64,000 nucleotides of DNA from Naumovozyma dairenensis CBS 421. Taxonomy: Eukaryota; Ascomycota; Saccharomycetes; Saccharomycetales; Saccharomycetaceae. Positions 52,545 to 59,867 of this stretch are shown here, piece by piece (the stretch's first letter is position 1; every line of letters starts with the position of its first letter). A program made the position numbers and the translations under genes. The stretch spans positions 186,001 to 250,000 of the forward strand of contig NC_016485.2 of assembly GCF_000227115.2 (NCBI RefSeq). Direction: 5' to 3'. The notes below the pieces were generated by a model. It had not been told where the DNA came from. It made no database searches and saw only the letters and a list, made by a program, of their open reading frames with translations.

Positions 52545-52569
52545 TTTGTTTACCGTTAACCTTTTAAGG
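52545..52569 (-). promoter_or_regulatory. Composite Mcm1 and forkhead (Fkh1/2) site upstream of CLB1
   Basis: On the minus strand, a perfect CArG/Mcm1 box CCTTAAAAGG (52560-52569) is followed after 6 bp by a perfect forkhead site GTAAACAAA (52545-52553). This order and close spacing is the signature of CLB2-cluster promoters (Mcm1-Fkh2-Ndd1). It lies about 720 bp upstream of the chosen CLB1 start, a distance similar to that of the CLB2 upstream activating region in S. cerevisiae. Confidence 0.87.
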
Positions 52570-52765
52570 TAATTTTGTTCGTTGACAATCTAGTGTTTCT
52601 AACCGCTACGGAATTTCTCTTAGGAGCAAATATGTATTTCTCGGAGTAATCGTTCTCTACCCTTGTTCCTCTCCGCAGTAAAGAACTGTCAACCAAACGA
52701 ACGATGGAATAGTTTTTATATAACATTAATTTAATTATTATAATTGATATGATATGGTATGATAT

Positions 52766-53244
52766 TACTCGAACAATGTTTAAGATAAAGGTACTATTAT
52801 TATTCTATGATAAAGGTCTAGACATCCAGCTTGGTACAACGTATTCTATAACAGACACGAACTGATTACCAAATATGGAAGGAACGCGAGTGAGTAACAG
52901 CACGACGCGACGCGATTGATGAATACCAAACTAGTCAATAAATTCATAAACCAACGATAAAATTATGATCTCGTATTATCTATTCCACCATCCACAAGAA
53001 TATAAATAGACCCATAACTCGAAGTATCGATTTCTCTTTCTCCTGTTATTATTTTTATATTATTATTTTTATATTATTATTTTATTTACTATTTATATTT
53101 AAGAAACCGAACTCCTTTACATACATTAAAAGGAGGATATTAAATTACTCTTAGTATACCTCATATTTAGCACTAATCTTAATCCACAATGGAATCATAC
53201 AAATATAATATAACAGGATTAACTGGAACCGCTGCTTCCGAGCG
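52766..53244 (+). mobile_element. Solo LTR, family B, with GATAT target duplication
   Basis: 479 bp from TACTCGAACAATG (mutated TGCTGGAACG) to GCTTCCGAGCG. Flanked by GATAT at 52761-52765 and 53245-53249, a 5-bp target-site duplication. A promoter-like TATAAATAGACC sits in the middle. It is the most diverged of the full-length family-B copies. Confidence 0.92.
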
Positions 53245-53273
53245 GATATGATATGATATGGGAGCGCGGGACG

Positions 53274-53716
53274 CGCTCGGAAGCATCCATTCTCATATTT
53301 TCTCTGATGTTGTAGTAGTTTTCCATCCTAAAAATTGATTATGTTTGTTATGAATTATAGCAAGAGTTAATTTTTCTTATAATGTGTGTAAAAAGGTTCG
53401 TCTTTCTTAAAAATAAATAAGAAAAAATATATAAATATAAAAAATAATATCAGAAAAAGTAGGAATTGAACTTCGAGTTATTGGTCTATTTATACCTTTC
53501 TTGATGATGAAACAAAAACACGAAAATGTAACTTAACGCTGGCAGACACGATAATTCAACTATCGTGTCGCGTTGATGCCCGCAGTCTTACGCGTCTTTA
53601 CCATTTTTGGTAATTATTAGTTCGTGTCTTTGTAGAAGACGTTGTACCAAACTTGATATCTGTACTCTCACCATAGGATATTAATAGTAATACTTACTAC
53701 AAATATCGTTCCAGCA
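53274..53716 (-). mobile_element. Solo LTR, family B, with GGACG target duplication
   Basis: 443 bp, inverted. On the plus strand it runs CGCTCGGAAGC to CGTTCCAGCA, flanked by GGACG at 53269-53273 and 53717-53721. It lies tail to tail with the copy ending at 53244, 29 bp apart, and is nearly identical to the copy at 55781-56227. Confidence 0.95.
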
Positions 53717-53770
53717 GGACGATGGAATAGATTTATAATATTTGTAATTCATTTTTATTTATTAAGTTCC

Positions 53771-54589
53771 TGTTGGAATTATATGTATCTGGCACATAGT
53801 GTACAGACACGTGGTTTCGTACAACACGATATATGTTTTCTATATAAGAAAATTTTTATTCCATATGTAAAGTGTATAATATATATTACTCTCCTGTCCT
53901 AGGACCGGGAGGAGCAATTCTGCAACGAATCTACCTATAAGGTCAGACCCTGCAGTCTAATCTGCATCCAATATATGGTTTTGCTGGAACGATATTCGTA
54001 GTAAGTATTACTATTAATATCCTATGGTAAATGTGTAGATATCAAGTTTGGTACAATGTCCTCTAATATGACGCGAAACGATTACCGAACCTGGTAAATG
54101 CTGGAATGATATTTTTAATAAGGTACTATTAATATCCTATGGTAAGAATACAGATATCAAGCTTGGTACAACGTCTTCTACAAAGACACGAACTAATGAT
54201 TACCAAAAATGGTAGAGACGCGTAAGACTACAGGCATCGACGCGACACGATAGTTGAATTATCGTGTCTGCCAGCGTTAAGTCACATTTTCGTGTTTCTG
54301 TTTCATCATCAAGAAAGGTATAAATAGACCAATAACTCGAAGTTTCAATTCCTATTTTTTCTGATATTATTTTTTATACTTATATATTTTTTTATTATTT
54401 ATTTTTAAGAAAGACGAACCTTTTTACACACATTATAAGGAAAATTAGCTCTTACTATAATTCATAACAAACATAATCAATTTTTAGGATGGAAAATTAC
54501 AACTACAAGATCAGAGAAAATATGAGAAAGGATGCTTCCGAGCGGGTTTAATATGTTATATCTCCTAAAAAGCAATATCTCTTCGAATA
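53771..54589 (+). mobile_element. Solo LTR, family A, split by family-B insertion
   Basis: Starts TGTTGGAATTATATGTATC and runs to GCATCCAATATATGGTTT at 53981, then resumes at 54545 with GGTTTAATATGTTATATCTCC and ends CTTCGAATA at 54589. Without the insert it is about 250 bp. GTTCC flanks it at 53766-53770 and 54590-54594, a likely 5-bp target duplication. The best-preserved family-A copy for defining ends. Confidence 0.88.
53982..54544 (+). mobile_element. Family-B LTR, composite 117 bp plus full copy, inserted in LTR A
   Basis: A 117-bp LTR start (TGCTGGAACGATATTCG, 53982-54098) is followed directly by a full 446-bp LTR (TGCTGGAATGATATT at 54099 to CTTCCGAGCG at 54544). The whole is flanked by GGTTT (53977-53981 and 54545-54549), the target duplication of the first insertion. 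This fits a B element landing in a B LTR, followed by recombination between their shared 3' parts. Confidence 0.9.
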
Positions 54590-54661
54590 GTTCCAGCATT
54601 TCCTAATCCTACTCCTTGTTAGTCTAACTAAACACAGCCTATGGATCCTCTTTGATCTGAC

Positions 54662-54686
54662 GATATACCATCCGCGATGGTATATC
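54662..54686. repeat. Perfect 11-bp hairpin upstream of tRNA-Lys
   Basis: GATATACCATC (54662-54672), loop CGC, GATGGTATATC (54676-54686). Perfect stem of 11 bp ending 63 bp before tRNA-Lys. Role unknown. Confidence 0.9.
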
Positions 54687-54749
54687 TCTTCGACGGATAG
54701 TAAAGTCGAATCTTTAAAGTTTACCTCAGTTCAAAGACCAGAGAACTCA

Positions 54750-54848
54750 TCCTTGTTAGCTCAGTTGGTAGAGCGTTCGGCTTTTAAACATAAATTCGTT
54801 TAAACCAAGGATACCGAAATGTCAGGGGTTCGAGCCCCCTATGAGGAG
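54750..54848 (+). tRNA. tRNA-Lys (TTT anticodon) with 26-nt intron
   Basis: 99-nt gene. Exon 1 54750-54786 (TCCTTGTTAGCTCAG to CTTTTA), intron 54787-54812, exon 2 54813-54848 (ACCGAAATG to ATGAGGAG). Mature length 73. The exons look the same as S. cerevisiae tK(UUU) as I remember it, whose intron is about 23 nt; the intron here is different in sequence. A T6 run follows. Confidence 0.97.
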
Positions 54849-54894
54849 TTCTTTTTTGCTAATTGTTTTTATTTTAGAAGTGTAATAAAATCGA

Positions 54895-55192
54895 AATTAT
54901 ATCGTGACACAAAGTGTTCTTGTGATATATTTTTATGACCGATAATAAGAAACGACACACAAGAGAAGAAAAAGAAAAGAGATGAAAGGTTTTCCTACGG
55001 GTTATTAGTGTACGAGACGTGGCAGCAGAGCCGGTCGAGAGCAACGGAATTGAATAACTCATGGATATATAATAAGAGGAACTTTTAGAGGATATATCTA
55101 AAAGTTCGTCTTCTTTTAAATAGGTTTAAATAAAAAATAATCAAGTAATAAATATACTATCAATTTAGAACACTTTGTGTCACGGTATAATT
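54895..55192 (+). mobile_element. Short terminal-inverted-repeat element, left copy
   Basis: A 298-bp segment with 26-bp terminal inverted repeats at 54895-54920 and 55167-55192 that differ at one base; the core GTGACACAAAGTGTTCT is a perfect 17-bp match. Its interior (about 54960-55160) is repeated in inverse orientation in the next segment. A plus-strand frame across it reads SYGLLVYETW, then RSRATELNNSWIY, then meets a stop. It is MITE-like in form. I see no target duplication, and it starts 46 bp after tRNA-Lys. Confidence 0.6.
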
Positions 55193-55193
55193 C

Positions 55194-55452
55194 CTATTAT
55201 ATTACAGTTCTACGTAATTTGATAGTGTTTTTATTACTTGATTATTTTTTTTATTTAAACATATTTAAAAGGGGGACGACCTTTTAGATATATCCTCTGA
55301 AAGTTCCTCTTGCCATATATCCATGAATTATTCATATCTGTTGCTCTCGACCGTTTCTTTCGCCACGTCTCGTACAGTAATAACCCGTAGGAAAACTTTT
55401 TATCGTTTTCTATTCTTCTCTTTCTTCTAAGGATTCTTTGTGCATAATATTT
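55194..55452 (-). mobile_element. Short terminal-inverted-repeat element, right copy (inverted, diverged)
   Basis: Inverted and diverged copy of 54895-55192. Matching blocks include TTTTCCTACGGGTTATTA, GTACGAGACGTGGC, GGTCGAGAGCAAC, CATGGATATAT and AATAATCAAGTAATA. The minus strand holds an open frame at 55255-55467 (70 codons; FSYGLLLYETW, RSRATDMNNSWIY) parallel to the broken frame in the left copy. Its terminal repeats are decayed. Whether the peptide was ever made is unknown. Confidence 0.55.
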
Positions 55453-55780
55453 TATTCTGTCTCTCATGCCCTATCCATTCATGTAATACGATGCCTCTGT
55501 CGTCCACTCATCCCAAAACCCAAGCATCCCCTCTTGTGTGTCGTTCTTATTTTGGGTCATAGAAATATATCACAGAGTTTAAAGAATACATCCGGAATAA
55601 TTCCAAATGAAGTCTACTACGGTCCTGTTTTTATTTTTAAAATGTGGCGGTCATTCTGAAGCCCCAATAATTATGATGTCATGTATGCGGCAATAGTGCA
55701 GGAATATGTATAAGAAATATTAGACGAAATGAAGCATGCCATTTTCTTTAAGAGTGAGATAGAATGTAGAGACTAGATAA
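55453..55780. other. Between TIR elements and LTR B
   Basis: About 330 bp with no gene or repeat recognised; ends at the GATAA target duplication of the next LTR. Confidence 0.45.
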
Positions 55781-56227
55781 CGCTCGGAAGCATCCTTTCT
55801 CATATTTTCTCTGATATTGTGGTTGTAATTTTCCATCCTAAAAATTGATTATGTTTGTTATGAATTATAGCAAGAGTTAATTTTTCTTATAATGTGTGTA
55901 AAAAGGTTCGTCTTTCTTAAAAATAAATAAGAAAAAAATATATAAATATAAAAAATAATATCAGAAAAAGTAGGAATTGAACTTCGAGTTATTGGTCTAT
56001 TTATACCTTTCTTGATGATGAAACAAAAACACGAAAATGTAACTTAACGCTGGCAGACACGATAATTCAACTATCGTGTCGCGTTGATGCCCGCAGTCTT
56101 ACGCGTCTTTACCATTTTTGGTAATTATTAGTTCGTGTCTTTGTAGAAGACGTTGTACCAAACTTGATATCTGTACTCTCACCATAGGATATTAATAGTA
56201 ATACTTACTACAAATATCATTCCAGCA
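55781..56227 (-). mobile_element. Solo LTR, family B, with GATAA target duplication
   Basis: 447 bp, inverted. Plus strand CGCTCGGAAGC to CATTCCAGCA, flanked by GATAA at 55776-55780 and 56228-56232. Nearly identical to 53274-53716, so both are recent. On its coding strand it carries GGTATAAATAGACC as a likely TATA box. Confidence 0.96.
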
Positions 56228-56232
56228 GATAA

Positions 56233-57017
56233 GTTAGTAGAAGTAAGACCATGACTAGTTACTGTACACATATATGTATGTACAGTTGAATTATATATGT
56301 TTTTATATACATGAATGGTTTCGAGAGCTCGAACTGGAAGCTCCTCTGAAGTAAAGAGCCCGAGCTTTTGGTTTAGTTTAATTATCATCACTTTATCTTT
56401 AAATGGTATTGTATCGGATTAAGAAAATAAAAAAAGGTTCGTTACAATACCAGAATGGACATTTGCAAACATATTTCCAGCTTATCTCAGTCCGGCTAAG
56501 CGGGCATGACAGGTTACATTAAGGACCTGATCAACCGATTACTGAGGCTGGATTTTAATTCAATATGGTCAGATCAATTGCCTACGTCACACACCTCTAC
56601 CTAGCGAAAATGTCGAGTTGCTGTATTCATTGAAACATTAGCCGACGTATACAAACCACTAAGTGGAGATCTCAGTCTGAGGGAACCTCCTGGTATTTAT
56701 TATCTATACCTTATGTACTTTATGTAATAACATGACTAAATCCTACCTCTACTATAGTTTGACAATTAAGAAACACTTGCTACGTTTTTAGTAGCATGTG
56801 CTAGAGTGATTTCTTTTATATATTTTTTATTCTAATTCTTCTATTTTATTTCAATGAATAAATAATGATAATGACATAAAAATTAAGCTATTTGACAAAT
56901 AAAAAAATTTAATTAGTAAAAAGCGAACAAAAAAATATGTGTATATATAAAAAGAGTCTTAATACAAAACGCTGTATGTACATCAAACTAAGCGCTCAAC
57001 ACCTAGCTTTTTATGTA
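56233..57017. other. 3' flank of the adhesin-like gene
   Basis: 785 bp. The right part (56760-57000) is very AT-rich with A-tracts, as expected for a 3' region. No gene is recognised, and no further serine/threonine-rich or hydrophobic frame continues from the adhesin. Confidence 0.5.
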
Positions 57018-59867
57018 CTAAACGTTAGTCTTCGTAATAGGATTTGTGTAAGTGACAGATCCATTATCCGTAATTAAATACGTCGTGGCAATTGTCGACA
57101 CTGTCTTTGGCTTAGTAATAGTATCTACAGTAACATAAGAATACCTTGTAGAATATTGCGTTGATCCGTAAATTGTTGTAGGTATAGTTGAAACACATTT
57201 ACTATTTGATGCTGTATTCGTATGACTTTCCGAACTTGCCTTCACTTCAGATGATGCTCTTATGGATGATGACGCAGTTGTTGTAGATGCAAATATAGTT
57301 GAAGTAGTTGTACCTGTAATAGTCATACCTACAGCATCCTCAGTAGCGTAGAATGAAATTAATTCTGTAACAGTTGAGCTTGACTTCAAGACAGTAGTAG
57401 TATATGGGGGAGGTAATGAGAATGGTGGTGGAATTGTGGATGTTGTTCTACCAGTGGCTGTCAATCCATTAGAACTACTCATTGGGTAATATGACACCAC
57501 TGCTGAATACGTAGTGGTTGGGTTTGAAACAGTAGTAGTATATGGGGGAGGTAATGAGAATGGTGGTGGAATTGTGGATGTTGTTCTACCAGTGGCTGTC
57601 AATCCATTAGAACTACTCATTGGGTAATATGACACCACTGCTGAATACGTAGTGGTTGGGTTTGAAACAGTAGTAGTATATGGGGGAGGTAGTGAGAATG
57701 GTGGTGGAATTGTAGATGTCGTTGTTCTTGTAACCGTCCAACCATTAGCACTAGTTGCAGGATAATATGACACCACCGCCGAATATGTAGTTGTTGGGTT
57801 TGTGACAGTGGTTGTATATGGGGGAGGTAACGAAAAGATAGGGGGGATTGTTGATGTTGTTCTACCAGTGGCTGTCCAACCATTAGTACTACTTACTGGG
57901 TAATAGGAAACGACACCAGAATATGTTTGAGTTCCACTTCTAAATGTTGTAGTGTATGGCGGTGGTAATGTGAATGGTGGTGGAATTGTTGAAGTTGTCC
58001 TACCTGTAGCAGTTAATCCATTTGTGCTACTTACTGGGTAATATGAAACAATACCGGAATACGTTAGAGTTCCGCTGGTAACAGTTGTAGTATATGGTGG
58101 AGGTAATGAGAATGGTGCTGGTGTCTTAATAACGTAAATAATTTCACCAGTTGAAAGCCAGTCACTACCAACAATAATATCAGAAGTTGCAGATGTTATA
58201 GTAGAAGCACCACTCCATGTTGTGTATCTCGTCTTAGTGACAACTGGAATCTTAGGACATAACGCATTCAAAGTACTTGCTTGAGCAATATAACCAGACC
58301 AATCAGTATGAGTCACACCTGCTGGATCAATAAAAGCAATATTCAATGTAGCATCACCTTGACGATTCAAATATCTAATACCGATAGGATAGGGCACACC
58401 AGCAATTAAATTAACAATGGCACTATTTGTTTGAGCACCTGTATATGTTTCCGTAAATAGAAGATTTGATGCTTGGAAAGCTGAAGGTTGAGCACCCGCA
58501 CAACAAGTGAAGGAAGTCGAATCACTAAAGAAATAAGCAACGAAATCATCTGCACCAGTAGCAACGAAACTATAAGTACCTGAGGTTGGTGGAACGAAAT
58601 AACCATAAAGCTCTGCAACAAAATTTGTTCTTCTAACGGTAGTACCATAAACGGAACCACTAGGGAAAAGAGCATTACCAGTAACAGCAAAATTAGGACT
58701 AGTGACTCCGGATGCGGTACCTGCTGAACCACCTTTAGTATATTCAGTACTTGTAAAGAAATAGGTAAAATCGTAACTTGAACCATAATTTGCATCAGTA
58801 TAGGAATAGAAGTTTACGTTGAACCCATCGGACCCAACTGCATTTTTTGGAGGATTACAGAAGGGAGCAACATAATTTGGATCAGGAAGAATTGTCATTG
58901 TAGAACCAGTAAATGTATGACCTAATGAATCCGTAGTACGATAAAACGATATACTTTCAGTGACTAAAGAAGTACCAAAGGTAGCACCAGTCGTATATGG
59001 GGTAGGGAGAGAAAATGGAGAAGGTGTCCTAATTACGTAAACATATTCTAATGTGGTTGCTGTGTTTGTGCCGACGACCACATCTGTAAAACTTGATAGC
59101 GTTAGAGAAGAAATCCCAGTCCATGGAACCAGGGATGATCTAGTTGATTTGGGATAGGTAGGACACAGGGAAGCCAGTTTAGTATCCGTTATGATGTATC
59201 CAGTCCAATCAGTATGAGACGTACCTGCTGGATCAGTAAATGATGGATTGAAAGCACCATCCCCTTGACGGTTTAGGTAAACGTATTTAATTGGATAAGG
59301 AACACCTTGTGTTAAAGTTAGTTTTACAGATCCCGTCGTAGTGGGCGTCTGTTGGAAAAGTTGTAGAGTAGTTGGTGCGACAGGGACTGATGTTCCATCA
59401 CCACAACAATTGAATGCTTTATCAGTATCCAAAAAAAACCCTACAACATCATCTGAACTGGATAATGAAAATGTATAAGTACCTGTTGTTGGAGGCACAA
59501 AATAACCAGTAGCTTCAGCAACAAAGGCATTTGCCAGAATAAGCTTACCGTACACTGTCGCCATATACGCTGTAAATATACTTGGTGAGACCTTTATCGT
59601 TAATGATGTAACCCCAGTAATTGTATTTGATGAACCACCAGACATATAAAGGGATGAACTACTGACAAATTTAGTATAGTCATACGAGGAACCATAAGAA
59701 AGATCACTGTAGTAGTAAAGTCCTACATTGAACCCTGTAGATGTCCCTGGGTTCAAAAATGGATTACAAAATGCTATAGTTGACTGGGCATTTGAGAATT
59801 TAAATAATGGTACCGATATCCACAGTAGAAATGAAGATATGACCAGTGAGTATTTTTTTGATATCAT
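57018..59867 (-). CDS. Secreted adhesin-like protein, two PA14/GLEYA-type domains
   Basis: 949 residues. A signal peptide lies at 1-27 (hydrophobic core, then SNAQS). Two PA14/GLEYA-type ligand-binding domains follow, about 34-240 and 335-545. Each has GYFVPPT-G-TY, an Asp pair (139-140 and 440-441) where calcium-binding aspartates sit in Flo/Epa proteins, a Cys pair, and YPI plus YLNRQGD. Six tandem repeats of 46 residues (PPFSLPPPYTTT type) come next, then a Ser/Thr-rich region. It ends TNPITKTNV with no hydrophobic GPI signal, unusual for a wall-anchored adhesin. Such genes mediate flocculation or surface binding, and many are subtelomeric. It has no counterpart in the YGR block. ATG at 59867. 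Ligand unknown. Confidence 0.85.
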   Translation of the reverse strand: MISKKYSLVISSFLLWISVPLFKFSNAQSTIAFCNPFLNPGTSTGFNVGLYYYSDLSYGSSYDYTKFVSSSSLYMSGGSSNTITGVTSLTIKVSPSIFTAYMATVYGKLILANAFVAEATGYFVPPTTGTYTFSLSSSDDVVGFFLDTDKAFNCCGDGTSVPVAPTTLQLFQQTPTTTGSVKLTLTQGVPYPIKYVYLNRQGDGAFNPSFTDPAGTSHTDWTGYIITDTKLASLCPTYPKSTRSSLVPWTGISSLTLSSFTDVVVGTNTATTLEYVYVIRTPSPFSLPTPYTTGATFGTSLVTESISFYRTTDSLGHTFTGSTMTILPDPNYVAPFCNPPKNAVGSDGFNVNFYSYTDANYGSSYDFTYFFTSTEYTKGGSAGTASGVTSPNFAVTGNALFPSGSVYGTTVRRTNFVAELYGYFVPPTSGTYSFVATGADDFVAYFFSDSTSFTCCAGAQPSAFQASNLLFTETYTGAQTNSAIVNLIAGVPYPIGIRYLNRQGDATLNIAFIDPAGVTHTDWSGYIAQASTLNALCPKIPVVTKTRYTTWSGASTITSATSDIIVGSDWLSTGEIIYVIKTPAPFSLPPPYTTTVTSGTLTYSGIVSYYPVSSTNGLTATGRTTSTIPPPFTLPPPYTTTFRSGTQTYSGVVSYYPVSSTNGWTATGRTTSTIPPIFSLPPPYTTTVTNPTTTYSAVVSYYPATSANGWTVTRTTTSTIPPPFSLPPPYTTTVSNPTTTYSAVVSYYPMSSSNGLTATGRTTSTIPPPFSLPPPYTTTVSNPTTTYSAVVSYYPMSSSNGLTATGRTTSTIPPPFSLPPPYTTTVLKSSSTVTELISFYATEDAVGMTITGTTTSTIFASTTTASSSIRASSEVKASSESHTNTASNSKCVSTIPTTIYGSTQYSTRYSYVTVDTITKPKTVSTIATTYLITDNGSVTYTNPITKTNV
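57391..58130. repeat. 138-bp tandem repeats inside the adhesin gene
   Basis: Period 138 bp (46 codons), about five to six units. The units starting at 57391 and 57529 are identical along their whole length, so duplicated very recently; the units starting at 57667 and beyond are progressively diverged. Confidence 0.95.

Noticed and set aside
56179..56391. 70-codon frame at the right edge of the last LTR B
   Set aside because: It runs partly through the LTR; no coding character.
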